A DNA stretch of 64,000 bases, from positions 94,030,001-94,094,000 of the forward strand of contig OX465598.1 in NCBI GenBank assembly GCA_950022295.1, written 5' to 3'. Shown here piece after piece: positions 11,301-24,456 of this stretch (positions are counted from its first letter, which is position 1; the number at the start of each line of letters is the position of its first letter). The notes below the pieces were generated by a model that saw only the letters and a program-made list of their open reading frames with translations, did no database searches and had not been told where the DNA came from. A program made the position numbers and the translations under genes. Origin of the DNA: Bromus sterilis. Lineage: Eukaryota > Streptophyta > Magnoliopsida > Poales > Poaceae.

Positions 11301-14300
11301 TGGTTGGAATCAAGACTTGGCAGATGGCTTCCACAAGAGTAATCTTGATCCTCAGGAAAGTAAGGACGTTCACACTAAAGCTAGCGATGAACTGTTTGAA
11401 ATTTGGAAAAATGTCCATTCTGTTGCTGCCACTAGTTTTGGTGATAATGGTTTTGCCTTTGGACTGGAGGAGTTGCCTACGACCAAAATGATATTTGAGT
11501 TGTTTAACAATAGTTTCCCATATTACAGAAATTGTTCATTACTTGATCTACAATGCCCTTCTCAGGTAATTTATCTTATTCCACTTGATAGACTGTCATA
11601 TGGATGTTAATGTGTTGGATGATTTATCTATCTTATGCCATTTTTTGTTTCAGAATAACTGGTTGGTGATGTCCTTGAGTTTGGTTCTCCTAATGTGCTC
11701 CTCAAAAGAGAGTTGCTTTTATTTTGTTGATGCTGGTGGGATGGAGCAAATCATTAATCTGCTGTGTTGGAAGACACCCAAATCTACAGCTACTACATTG
11801 CTTCTCTTAGGTATTGTTGAGAAGGCTACTCGACATGGTGTTGGATGTGAAGCGTTCTTGGGATGGTGGCCACGAAGTGATCAGAACAGTATACCCACCG
11901 GCAGCAGTGATGGCTACTGTTCTTTATTGAAGCTTCTACTGGAAAAAGAAAGACATGATATCGCCTCTCGTGCTACATATGTTCTTCAACGTTTGCGTTT
12001 TTATGAAATACTATCTAGATACGAGGTTTGAATATTCTTAGCTACCTACTGTCCGATAAGTCTATTCTTAGTGTGCTCTCTAGATTATATGAAGCTTATG
12101 GTTGTGTTGCAGTCTGCCGTGATCAAGGTGGTTTCCAATCTACCTTCTGATGAACTTTCCAAGGATACAGTTTCTTTTCTTATTTTTGCAAGTAACGAGC
12201 TTGCCGAAATGTCGGTAAGTTTCTAGAACTGCTTTTTTTAGGAAAAGACCCAGTTCCGTACAGTTGCATGTTACACTGCATTTTCCTCCTTGGAAGTGAA
12301 GCTGGTTAGCAGTTATTTTACGATGATATTTCTTGATGCAGAAATTGATACAGATATGTGGTCCTATTGAAGATCCTTCGCCAGAGGCTATTGCTAGAAG
12401 AATATCGAAGTCTAGTCATTTGGAAGATTCACTTTCATTCAAAGCAACAATTGGTCTTATAACTTCTTCCAAGTACAGTTTCTTGCAGTTTGATACTGAT
12501 TCTTGTTTGTTATCTCTTATCCAGGTAACATGGGATATGCACTTTTTGTTTCTCTTTCTGTATTCATTACTTCTGCATGCTTTAAATCTTTATGTAAGTT
12601 GAACTGCTTGTTGTCAATCTGCAATGGTTCCTTTGGCAGAGTGTTTTTTCTAGTTTTCCATAGAACTTTGTTTTTACATACTCCCTCCGGTCCTTTTTAG
12701 TTTGCATATAAGTTTTGTCCGAAGTCAAAGCATATCTACTTTGACCAATCTTGTAGAAAAAAGTATCAATATTTACAATATCAAACCTATATGGTTAGAT
12801 TCATCATGAAATGTAGTTTCATATTATATATATTAAGTATTATAGATGTTGATATTTTTTAATATAAATTTGATCAAACTTTGTAAAGTTTGACTTGACT
12901 AAAATCTAATACTCAGAGTAAAAAGGACCGGAGGGAGTACATATATTTTGTGCAAAAAATGTACCATATATTTGACGAACTTGTTTGCAACATGGTAACG
13001 GCTAACATTCTAAGGTGATAAACTACCAAAAAACATAAATGGGAATTGCACCTAACCATATGCATGTGACATCTATACACATCTTTATTTGAAATTTCTT
13101 TTTGGCACAATTTGCTCTCATGTTGACGAGGGCCATTGATAGCGGTGTCGTGTCGTATTAGAACACCATGAATCCTTTATGGCTGTTGTATCACGTGTGG
13201 GAGCAGGAGGATAAACACTGTGACGGGCTTAGCAGCAGTCGCAGCTTGCATCATGCCTTTGCTGTTCTCAGCCATGGTCATGCTGATACATTGACCAATC
13301 GACTGCCTTGATACCAAGTGCTATGTATGCTAGTACACAATAGGGGGTAAACATCCATCAGTGGGGTTTAAGTGGCTAACCTAGAGGGATGTAGCTGAAA
13401 GAAGGCATGGACTGGCAGAGGCTGTACCACCTAGGTATCAACCCAACCTAGAATGCTACCGCACACTAGACATAATCTCCAAACTCTGGAAGAAGTTACA
13501 AATTTTAGGCAGTCTCCTTTATTTGTAAGGAATCCACGACAGGCTAGTGACATATATATAACATCCACACAGTTTATAACACAAAATGTAACTCCATTTA
13601 CACATTTAGATATGGCTACTCTTGCTTGTTTTACACTGCTGGTTATCATCTTGACACTGAGCATGGTTGCACTTGTGTTAGAAAATGTGACTCTAGCTTT
13701 ATGTTTTTTGTAGAACAGGAAAGAGGTTTTTTCCCTCTATCAGCAGCCTTATTGTCATCACCTGTAATGCATTTGGCAAGTGGACCTGCTGCTGAAGTAT
13801 TGATGGAGATAACATCGTCAATTGAATCCATTCTCCTCTCCCTTCTTTTTTGTCGCTCAGGTTTGATTGGGACATCTTTTAACTGGGATATTTTGAATCT
13901 TGTTTTTTTCTCACATTATGACGTGAACTCATGTTTTTCTGTCTACAGGATTATCTTTTTTGCTCAGTCAACCTGAAGCAACTGAGCTTATAGTTCTTTC
14001 TCTTCAAGATGGTAAAGATATGAATAAAACAGAATGCATAACTCTCAGGCATGCCTTTGTTCTTCTGTCAACGGGATTCTTCTGTCGCCCCCAGGAAGTT
14101 GGAATGATCACAGAGCTACATCTTAAAGTGGTCTGTGCAGGCTCATTGCATCAGAACGATTCATTTTGTATTGATTTTTGATCTTTTTGATCTAAAAAAG
14201 ATATGAATATAATTGCTAGGATGAAACGTGGAATGTTAAAGTTACATTAGGTGGGAATGCGAGGGTTGTTCTTTGCCTAAGGAAGTCCTAGTTTTGTTCA

Positions 14301-17300
14301 AACCATTAATTATAGAGAAGTTCTCCTGCATAGTGTACACCACAATCTTTTGCATCTTGTTTCTACTTATTCTTTCAGATGATGTTACCCCAACATGTAA
14401 TTACTACATAAATTATTCATTCCACTGTTTCATCCACACAATAAATGCTGTTACATCGACTTCTATAAATACTGTTTAACTTACAACTGATTTTTCTAAC
14501 TCCTGTTTCTATATTTTGGTTTCTTGGAGAAATTTGTTTTAACTTCTGTTGATGTGTGAACATAATTTATTTGATCAGACTTGAAATGTTTCTTCTGTAG
14601 GGAAGTGCTGCCAATAGGCTACTTGTAGTTCCTCCAAATTCTGATGAGCTTTTATGGGTTCTTTGGGAACTTTGTGCCATTTCGAGGTTAGTGCTGAAGT
14701 TAGCATTGGGTGGATAGGTTATGAAATTGCTTGTGATCTGGAGTTTAGTTGTGTAAAATAATGATGAGAGCTGCCAAATATTTAGATTGTCGTTCGGTAC
14801 AAAGTGCCTTATTCTATAGTTCTGTCATTTTAATTTATGTTTCTTTCTCAATAAACAAGGAGTAGGTAATATTGTTGGAAAATTTACTGAATAGTTTTAA
14901 TCCTATCCTCTTTTAGTGTTTTGCTCAGTATCCATAATTTTGATACCCTAAGTAACATTATGATAAGGATTACCTTAATTTAAAATGTGTTTATGAGTTT
15001 TGAGATGCCAAGACAACTATGTGTGTCCATAAATGGCGCAGAAGTTACTTTTTATATTATCGGTTCTAGTGTGCATATATATGCTTACAGAATCCGCTAT
15101 GTGGTGCAGGTCTGATTCTGGTCGCCAAGCATTATTAGCTCTTGGCTACTTCCCTGAGGTGTGTGTTGTTAATTTCATTTGTTATTCTTAATGCAACTTG
15201 CATTGTGGGTGATGGAAGTATTTCTGGTGTAGGCAATATCAGTTCTGTTGAGTTCCCTCTCTTCATACAAGGATCTCGATTCAACCATGATTGAAAATGG
15301 TCAGTGGAATCATCCTGTAGTTGATATCTTGTGCCTGATATTTGAGTGAAGGCTTACATCTCTTTGTGACTCTCTGATCTCAGGAGATTCTCCATTGGGT
15401 CTTGCGATCTTCCATTCAGCTGCGGAAATTCTTGAAGTCTTGGTTGCAGATTCAACTGCTTCATCACTCAAGTCATGGATTGGATTTGCTGTTGATTTGC
15501 ACAAGGCATTGCATTCGTCTTCTCCAGGTTCAAATAGGAAAGATGCTCCAACAAGGTTGCTTGAATGGATTGATGCTGGTGTTATATATCAGAGAAATGG
15601 TGCCGTTGGGCTTCTTCGTTATTCTGCTATTCTAGCTTCTGGTGAAGATGCCCATTTTTCTTCTGGAAATGTGCTTGTGTCAGATTCAATGGATGTTGAG
15701 AATGTAGTTGCAGATTCAAATAATACTTCAGATGGTCAGGTCATTGATAACCTTCTTGGGAAGCTTGTTACAAACAAGTACTTTGATGGGGTTGCTTTGT
15801 GCAGCACTTCTGTGGTTCAATTAACAACAGCCTTCCGCATTTTAGCATTTATTTCAGAAGATAAGGTACGCTCATCATCCTTTTTATGTTCTATTTATTC
15901 AAGGCATTTAATTAGCAATGAATTAATCATGCTGTCATTTTTGCTATTGACGAAGGCTGTGGCTTCCTCCCTGTTTGAAGAAGGTGCTATTACTGTTATA
16001 TACATAGTCCTGATGAACTGCAAGTCTATGCTTGAACGCTTGTCGAATAGCTACGGTGAGCACCTTGTGCTTTATTGGATTATTATTCAAAATGTGATTA
16101 TAATACTCCCTGCGTTCCATATTAACTGTCGCTGAAATGGATGTACGCTAGATACATCCATTTCAGTGCCAGTTAATGTGGAACGGAGGAAGTATGCCAT
16201 TATATTGTCTTGTTCATGAAGTTGGCTGATGTTTATATGCTATTTTGGTGCTAAAACCATTTTCTCTTTTATTCTTCCTTTAGATTACCTTGTTGATGAA
16301 GGGGCTGAACTAAGTTCCACCACGGAATTGCTTTTAGACCGAACTCATGAACAAGCCCTTGTTGATCTCATGACTCCCTCTCTTGTCTTGCTGATAAACC
16401 TCCTTCAGATATTACATGTAATATGCTCTGTCCTATTCCTTGTGATGTTATCAATTTCAGTATGACTTCAGTGTAAGCATGTAATTACCTCAAGCTGCTC
16501 ATATCAGTGATCTTGGATGTATCCACCTTGGCAGGGAACAAAGGAACAATATCGCAACAAAAAACTTCTCACTGCTCTTCTGCGGCTACACCGAGAAGTC
16601 AGGTATTCAGATAGCCCTCTATGCACAGCAATCCCCTCTTTTCTTCCCCATCTTACATAATGTTTTTTGTCGTATAATTTCAGCCCAAGACTGGCAGCTT
16701 GTGCGGCCGATCTGTCTTTCATGTTTCCTAGTTTTGCTGTAAGCTTTGGTGTGGTTTGCCAGCTTATTACCTCGGCACTTGCTTGCTGGCCATTGTATAA
16801 TTGGGCACCTGGCCTATTTCATTGCCTTCTTGAAAACGTGGAGCCTACTAATGCATCACTACCATTAGGTCCAAAAGATGCCTGCAGCCTTCTTTGTCTC
16901 TTGGTAAGCTGTTTAGTTATGTTTGTATCTTTTGTATCCTTAAGATAAGATGTGTACTTGTTTCCATAAAAAAAGCAGGTGGCAGAATTATAAGATCATA
17001 CTGTTTCTCATTCATGTATGTTTTATCTGTTCTTGAAGGGTGATCTTTTCCCAGATGAAGGCATATGGATGTGGAATGTCGAAGTTCCTTCGCTGAGTGC
17101 TATTAGATCATTGAGTACTGCAATAGTTCTAGGGCCTCAAGTTGAGAAACTAGTGAACTGGCACCTGCGTCCTGAACATGTGGCTGTACTACTTGTAAGG
17201 TTGATGCCACAACTTGATAGACTTGCACGTGTCATTGACAACTTTGCTACTTCGGTATGTCCTGGATTTGTTTGTATCTGATGCTTTTTCACTCCAAAGC

Positions 17301-20300
17301 AAGTGACTTTTCACTATAGCAAAATACTTACATAGCTAATTGAACCACGTAGGCCTTGATGGTGATACAAGACATGCTCCGGATCTTCATTATTCGTGTT
17401 GCCTCTAAAAAGATTGAGTGTGCGGTGGTTCTTCTGCGGCCAATTTTTATTTGGTTGAATGACAAGGTTGACGAAACTTCCCTGTCAGATGGAGAGGTCT
17501 TTAAGGTATGATAATGTGTAGGGATTATGGCTGCATAACTGAGTGTTACTATGCACCAGAATATTGTCTCTTAAATAAATCATTTGTAGTTACTGTTCAA
17601 AATTCTGGAGGCAAGTAGATTGTTTCCTCATGAGAAGTGTAATCCCTTGTTTGTCCAGCTTTTAGTAACTAGCTAACTATCCTGTCTTTTTGTCACTATT
17701 GTTAGAACCATCTTGTTTAGTAAGTTAATATTAGGTCCACACTGCTATCTGTTGATCACAGTGGGTTTTGTTGTCCCAACAAATTTGTGGAAATACTATT
17801 ATTAGAAGAAAAAAATTGACATTACATGATAATTGGAATTATAAAGCCCTGTGAGTTCTGCCACCAACAGAAATGGTTGGCTAGTGTTCAGGTTCCTGGA
17901 ATGGTGGTTAATACTGGATCTCCAGTTTGTTTCAGTTTTTTCCTTTCATTTTTTATGTTCTTGAGATTTATGTACGCTTCAAACATTAATGAACTCCATT
18001 CAAGGGGCACAAAAAAGTGATTTGGCCTCATGCAAGCGGAAGCTGGCTTGCTTCTGGAAAACTTGCTAGTTTCTTGGGAGGAACTTGACATTTCTGTGGG
18101 ATTCTGCCGTGTTTATTTCAGATGGTCCTCTTTGCAATGTCCCCCTTTTCTATTATATGAGGCGTTTAACTCTGGCCTAGAATCATTGTTGACTAGTAAC
18201 AATAATCTTCTTTTTTTGCGGGTGACTAGTATCAGTAATTGGTCCAGCAAAACTTTGGAACGGTAATTCTACTTGTGTGCTAGTTGTCGTAACAAACAAG
18301 CACATAACCTAGTTATTGGGCACTATATGTGGTTGAATGAGCTCTTCTTTCCCCCTAAATCCAGTTCTTCATTTATATCCCTCAGCATCGTCAATCTGAA
18401 GTTGTTTAATTGCATTGTTAACAGGTGCATCAGTTACTTAAGTTCATTGCAAAACTGTCGGAACATCCAAATGGCAAGGTGAGAGTTTCTTTATTATTCA
18501 TGACCTGTGTATATTGTTTCTCTCTTTTCATGACCTGTGATTATTGTTTCTCTCTTTCTCCTCTCTCATTTTCTATTTATTCAGGTATTGCTATGGAAAA
18601 TGGGGGTTGCACGAATTCTTAATAAGTTACTAAAGAACTGCAGCAGCGCATCTTACTTGGAAGATAAGATGATCTCTGAAAGAGGAGCCTACAGAAGCGA
18701 GCAACTTATGCTCAAATGTAGGGTTCCCTTATTTAGATGTCTCGCATCTATCTTTAGTGCCCAGCCATCTGGTAAAGAGCAGACTGCTACTGAAGGGTAA
18801 GCTCACAACTAGTATATTATATTATCTACTTTAGAACTACTTCATTATTTACACTTGAAACTAATTATATTAACTCAAAAGTAGGCCCTCAGAGAATGCT
18901 AGTGTTGAGGAGTGTTCTTCTATCATGCATCACCTCTTGGTCTTATGCCAGGTAAAATGTTTTCTTTGTTGTCTATGATAAGATTGTTATCGAATCAGTA
19001 GTGTCTACTTCTCTATTTGATTCTCAAGCTTAGCTCCGTGCTTCTGTAGTGAAGCCAGGATGTGGTCTGTGTTTTGCTGTGGTTCCTTCAGTTTTACTGC
19101 TCTGAAAGATTAATATCAAGCTTTTGTAATGAAATACTATCTTCACGTGTTATCCACTCCAGAAGACATTTATGGGTTAAAATTGCCGTGTGCATTTGTT
19201 TTTTGGTTCAACAGTAGTCATAGAAAAAAGGGTCAATAACCTGTTGGTGTCATGTGTTAAGTGTCTGAGATCATACAGTGGAAGTTCAGTGTCTGAGGTG
19301 GAAAACCAAAACGAACAGCTGAAGTTTGAAAATGATAGTAGCAAATACTCCCTCCGTTCGGGATTAGTTGTTGCTAAAATGTATGTATCTAGCACTGAAA
19401 TACATCTAGATACATCGGTTTCAGCGACATCTAATTCCGAACGGAGGGAGTACATGAGAAGGAAACGCTGAGGCTGAGGACATGGAATGAGGATAAGGTT
19501 TCTTTAGCTGTCACTTTTCTTCTTCTTCCTTTGTCAGTGTTGTGTTGCTACTTACAGTAAAGAAACCTAAGAAACCCAATTCCAAAATTTTGTGTTCAAC
19601 CATTTTAAAATACCTGAGATCCCCAAGCACACATGTTGTACTTTAACAGTCGACGTTGGGGCAATTTCTGAATAGCATATTCTCTGATGGAAAAGTATCG
19701 TGGTTGGTCAGTTTTTATTTAAATTTTATTCTCTTATGGTGCATGTTGTCCTTAACGCTGAAGTCATACTTAATTCATGTTTCATTGCATGTTTTCATAT
19801 ATTTTTTGTAAATACTCATCATGCTATAAGATGGTATGTCAGGTTTTGCCAGTTGGACGGGAAATGTTAGCTTGTTCCATGGCATTCAAGGAAGTGGCTT
19901 CTTCCTATATCTGTAGAAGTGCAGTGCCTTTGATATTTTCACAAATCCAAACTCTTAACCAAGATGATGAGGAGAAAACTGAGAGTGACACTTATCATGA
20001 CCCATCAACTATGGATAACTGGCGTTGCTTTACCCCTTTGTTGAAGTGCTTCAAGCGACTCCTGAAATATGTTGACGCTAATAATCCAACAGATTATTGT
20101 GTAGAAACAGTTTATTCTTTCATACTTGGTGCTATCGCCCTCAGCCAGTATGGTGACAGGTAAACATTACTTTATTTTCTGCCTTGTGAATATCTTGATG
20201 ATACATGTGCAAGTATATCTTTGCAGTTTCCAGTTTCCTCGGTTGCATGCAAATTTGGCAGATGCTCATATTACCCATTTGCATGAAGCACTGGATTGCA

Positions 20301-23300
20301 TGCATTAAAAGACTATTTAATTCTACTGGCTGTGATATGAGCTTGTTGTCCATACGTGTGCAAGAAAAGGAAGTAAATAAAATATTATATTGATGCTAAT
20401 CTTTAAATGTCTTAACTCCATCAAATTCATAACTGATCTTAAGGCATGCTTGGAGGTTAAGTTAATCATCCATATAGGTGATTGGAACAATCTCTATGTT
20501 GGAGTACTAATCAGTATATTGCGGTAATTGTTCAGGGCTTAAGGCTGCCAGATATCTTGTTTATATGATGAAGAATAAATGGATCAATTCCAGATGCGAT
20601 AGCAATATTTTTATTCTGATTTCCTTGGTTGGCTGGTGATTTTATTATTCTCTGTAGATTTAACTTTTTGTATCTAACTGGCAATTATTCTTCATGTTTG
20701 TACTGTTCTTATTGAAGAGAAGATCTGAATGTTAATAACTTAGTATCAGTTAAGATTGCAATTGCTTTTTTCTTCGAATAGGCCAGTTTCTGCAACTGTG
20801 GATGCATTTATGATGTATGACATTCTTACTTTTTGGGTCTGGATAACATAATGAGGTACTTATATTGTTTGTGTTTGTCACAGTCATGAGGGTCTCATCA
20901 CATTGAGGTGTCTATTTGGGCACCCCTTTGAACGAAGTCTTACGCTGGAGTCTTCTGGCGATAGTTTGAATGAGAGTACAGATTTAATGAAGACTTTTGA
21001 GGAGAAGATATCCCAGGGCTATGATAATTTGTCAAGTTCTGTTGGAAAATCTCTTCTAAATCAGGTATTCCTGTCATTATCGATTGTATTTTTTTTTAAT
21101 TTCATGTTTCTCATGTTCACGTCATCAACAGGTTCAGAGTTCCATCACATTACTGTGCTCTATTCTCGAGAATGCTGGCCTATTAGAAGATTCAATTCAG
21201 ATGGTTCTTGAAGGCACTTACTTGCCATTTGGAGTGGTTCGTTCTGTTGTTATGACATCTCGTCTAATGCCATCCCTAGCCAGTGCGTTTGTGGATCATG
21301 AATCTGTTCTCTTTTTTTCAAATGCTTGGAAGGTTATTGCTGATTCAGAAGAACCAGTTGAGGGTGAATTTTCGAAGAGGTTGGTGTGGGAGTTACCTGA
21401 TTCTTCTCTTGACAGACAGCTAATTCCTGGTCAATCTGTTAGTAGAAAACTGGCATTAGGAGAGGCTGCAAGTAGACGTATAAAAGACAATCAGGCACCC
21501 GAACCTACTGGACAGTTTGTTCGAAGTTTAAATACAACTAGCGCCTCTACAGGTCATGCTCGCAGAGACACTTTCCGTCATCGGAAACCAAATACAAGTA
21601 GACCTCCTTCAATGCATGTAGATGATTATGTTGCAAGAGAGAGGAACATAGATGGTGCAAGTAGTGCATCAAATATTGTAAATTCTACTCCGCGGGGAAC
21701 ACTTAGTGGAAGACCTCCATCTATTCATGTAGATGAATTTATGGCGAGGATGAGGGAGCGTCAAAATCCTGTGCCAGCCCCATCTGGGGATGCACCCCAA
21801 GTAAAGAGTCAGACAAGTTTGGATGACAATGTGATTCCTAAGCCGGAGAAACCACGACAACCCAAGGCGGATCTCGATGACGATCAAGAAATTGATATAG
21901 TCTTTGATGAGGAATCAGAATCAGATGACAAGCTACCTTTTCCTCAACCAGATGATAATCTACCACCACCTGTCATTGTTGGGGAAAATTCTCCGGTTCC
22001 AGTTGTTGATGAGACAGAGAACGAGCAGAATGAAAAAAGTCCCTTTTCTCAAAGGGACGTACCTATCTCAAAGAACAATGAGAGTCTTGGTGCTGACATA
22101 TCTTCTCGGACAGCTATGCTTCCAGAAGCTAATGTTCCTTTGGAGCGAAAAGGTTCAGTTTCTAGCCCAGCCCCAGAGAAGAATGCGTTCAGTGATCATG
22201 TTGATGAACCTGCATACATTTCTTCTCATAACAAGCGTCCTGCAGAAGCACCTCTGCAGCAATTGCGTTCTAATACTTATCAGAAGAGAAGTGCACATAA
22301 GTTGTCTGAGAGTTCTCTGTCATCTGGATCTCATGGACACGATCATAGGATTTCCAGAAACCAGCCACCCCTGCCGCCAATGCCACTACCAACTTCTTCC
22401 ATGCCTGCACGAAGTCCTGAGTCAAGTCAAAGGAGGTCATCATCTTACAACTCTAGGGATGGACCGCCACTTTACCCATCTAATTATCCTGTACAACCCT
22501 TTGAGGCTAGTATGCCTTCTGCTTTTGTGGGGCTTCAGGTAATGGATGACAAGTCTTTTCAAGCTCTAATTATGTCTCCCTGTTCCTTTTTTACTTGACG
22601 TTGCAATTTAGATCCTAACATGCGAACTTCCATTTTCAGGCTCAAACTGAACATGCCCTAGCAAGCAACGGTACTTCATCATCGAATGCTCCTAATGCAG
22701 ACGTCAATTTCTTGTGGAACAATTTTCCAGTAAATAGGCTCCCTATGGAGCACTTCAACTCTGGATCATCTGCCCGTCCAATGGCACCCCTTGCTCAGTC
22801 TTATTCAACCCAACACGCTGCAATGAACTCTGGCTCTCCTGCATCTCATCTGTATAACCAAGGCACTAGTGTTGTCCAGCCTAACCCTTCTGCATCTCTT
22901 ATGAGCGATGCAAATTTAGGCATAAATTCTGCATCTGGCAGCGCAATGCTGTCCAATTTATTGCCATCATTTGCATCACAATTTCTAATGGGCAGGCCTC
23001 CAATGTCCAGTCCATTTTTCGGAACATCTCTTCAACATGTTCAGGTGTCCAATCCTCAGCCTTCTGTTTCTTCGATGCAAGCACGTCCACCTCCACCACC
23101 ACCACTGCCTCAGCAGCCTCATCCATCCCAGGCTCAGCAACAACATCTTGGCTCTCTTCAATGGCAGCAGCACCAGGAGCAGCCTCAGTCATATGCACAA
23201 AGTAGTATCCAGTCGCAGATGACTTTGCAATTTCAGAACCAACTTGCTGTTCCCCAGATGCAATTTTACCCGAGTCAGCAGGAGTTTCCCGGGCAAACAG

Positions 23301-23728
23301 TGAGACAAGCGGATGAACAATCACAACTTGCGAACCAGAGTGTACAAGTGGATAGTTCATCTCAACAGCAGAGAGAATCGGAAATCGATCTAAACCAATT
23401 CTTCTCATCTCCAGAAGCAATTCAGGTTATTTGAACTCTTACAGAAGTTACTTGCTAGAAAATAGTTATCTTGCAATGGTGTCTGATCCTAACACGTCTT
23501 CCCTGTTGTTGCAGAGCCTGATAAGTGATCGCCCGAAGCTTTGCCAACTCCTGGAGCAGAATCCAAAACTGATGCAGATGCTTCAGGTATTTCTTATGCA
23601 GCAGCAGCAGCAATAAGTTCGAATGCAATGGAAGCTAGATCTTGTATAGTCGAATGCAAACTGCATGTTTAAAATGAAATTTCTACTTTGTATTCGTCAA
23701 ACAGGATCGTATCGGCGGCAGCAAATAG
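8362..23728 (+). CDS. VIR: Protein virilizer homolog, m6A methyltransferase complex subunit
   Basis: Nuclear scaffold subunit of the plant N6-methyladenosine mRNA writer (with MTA, MTB, FIP37 and HAKAI). Exons in frame with GT-AG introns: 8362-8436, 9050-9138, 10380-10503, 10903-11565, 11654-12025, 12113-12214, 12342-12524, 13719-13860, 13949-14130, 14601-14686, 15110-15158, 15233-15299, 15384-15865, 15956-16055, 16284-16417, 16535-16602, 16684-16903, 17039-17254, 17353-17505, 18425-18478, 18585-18796, 18885-18951, 19843-20159, 20884-21064, 21132-22538, 22640-23425, 23515-23586, 23705-23728; about 2208 aa. The start MGRPEPVVLFAQTILHSQLD and the block ACEFLEQNAS match plant VIR. The middle is helical and armadillo-like. 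The C-terminal third is disordered: twin RPPS(M/I)HVD motifs near residues 1603 and 1640, an acidic run near 1700, and Pro/Gln-rich sequence near 2065. No disabling change is seen. The last short exon is the least certain; reading on instead gives a stop at 23614-23616. Confidence 0.93.
8621..8869. mobile_element. Degenerate Stowaway-like MITE in VIR intron 1
   Basis: The ends CTCACTCTGAG and TTGACAGAGGTAG are weak inverted repeats flanked by TA on both sides (8619-8620, 8870-8871). The interior resembles the intron 7 MITE at 12681, including a TTTGACCA run and an ATCCACCATGAAA-like block. The length of 249 bp fits the family. It looks older than the other copies. Confidence 0.6.
12681..12937. 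mobile_element. Stowaway MITE in VIR intron 7
   Basis: The ends CTCCCTCCGGTCCTTTTTA and TAAAAAGGACCGGAGGGAG-type sequence form a near-perfect terminal inverted repeat, flanked by TA duplications at 12679-12680 and 12938-12939. The length is 257 bp and the interior is AT-rich, with no coding capacity. Stowaway MITEs are moved by Tc1/Mariner transposases. Confidence 0.92.
16106..16192. mobile_element. Short Stowaway MITE in VIR intron 14
   Basis: An 87-bp element with ends CTCCCTGCGTTCCA and TGGAACGGAGGAAG is flanked by TA (16104-16105, 16193-16194). Almost the whole length folds on itself, because the GAAATGGATGTA and TACATCCATTTC arms are complementary. Confidence 0.9.
19348..19450. mobile_element. 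Short Stowaway MITE in VIR intron 22
   Basis: A 103-bp element with ends CTCCCTCCGTTCGG and CCGAACGGAGGGAG, a perfect 14-bp terminal inverted repeat, is flanked by TA (19346-19347, 19451-19452). The arms continue imperfectly inwards around the ATACATCTAGATACAT centre. It belongs to the same short Stowaway group as the copy at 16106. Confidence 0.93.
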
Positions 23729-24110
23729 GAGGACGGCACCTGATTTGGCGTCTGTTGCGGCAATTGCTGCTAGTCTCTCTCCGCCTTCGGCTATGTTCTG
23801 TAGCAACAGTGGCTTTGCTAGCCAGAGACTGAAAGAGAAGCGCATGCCTCTGTGTACCATTGTCTCCTTTGTGTGTAACATGTTTGTTAATGTTGTTGTG
23901 ACGTTGGTTTTAAGTTTTGTAATCGATTTTGTCTGAGGCTGGATGAATTCTCGTTGGTCCTAATCCAGCTACTGCTCTAGTCGTTAGCTGTACGTTCTGA
24001 CATGCTGCTCGCTTGAATGCACATAATTAGACTAGCCTGAGGTGGCGTGTATCTTTTATATGCTCGATCTCTCCTTACTTCCAGTATGCGTAAGATGAAT
24101 GTTCCTTCCA
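23729..24110 (+). other. Probable 3' UTR and downstream flank of VIR
   Basis: The sequence following the last VIR stop is T-rich, with TTTTAAGTTTTGTAATCG-like near-upstream motifs near 23910, as expected for plant 3' ends. No canonical AATAAA is obvious in the right place, so the cleavage site cannot be fixed. No gene is seen. Confidence 0.5.
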
Positions 24111-24120
24111 AATAAGGCCT

Positions 24121-24235
24121 CCTCTAGTTCATAGGATAGGAACATTGTGAAAATAGAAAAACCATAGAAAGTGAGATTAAATACATAGAAAATCCTAGAG
24201 AAAATATCTCATTTGATTCATAAAATAGTTTTTTT
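24121..24235. mobile_element. Possible hAT-type MITE remnant
   Basis: Bases 24116-24140 (GGCCTCCTCTAGTTCATAGG) and the end near 24210-24230 (CATTTGATTCATAAAATAG) resemble the inverted ends of a common grass MITE whose arms read like TTCATAGGA and TTTGATTCA. Another piece with AATCAAAGAGTCC lies near 28185-28200. Ends and duplications are not resolved, so this is tentative. Confidence 0.35.
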
Positions 24236-24335
24236 TTCATTGGGTCTCCTGTGTGATCACCCTGGTTGCCCGATGGTGGTCGCTGCCATATAGCATCTGA
24301 TATGCGGCTTGTGTTTGTAGGCGTATTAGCTTGTA

Positions 24336-24415
24336 CTTCCTCCGTATCAAAATATAGTTTTTTAAAGTGTATTAGTGTAGTAACTTCAAAGACGGATATT
24401 TCAATACGGAGGAAG
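24336..24415. mobile_element. Short Stowaway MITE downstream of VIR
   Basis: An 80-bp element with ends CTTCCTCCGTATC and GATA(C)GGAGGAAG-type sequence is flanked by TA (24334-24335, 24416-24417). The outer arms CTTCCTCCGTAT and ATACGGAGGAAG are perfectly complementary. Confidence 0.88.
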
Positions 24416-24456
24416 TACAAAATGCGTGGCTAGGATTCTGAGACAGTTGGACGCAC

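Noticed and set aside
22899..23420. 173-codon frame antisense to VIR exon 26
   Set aside because: It mirrors the Gln/Pro-rich coding sequence. No motif of its own is seen, and the sense strand is a conserved exon.
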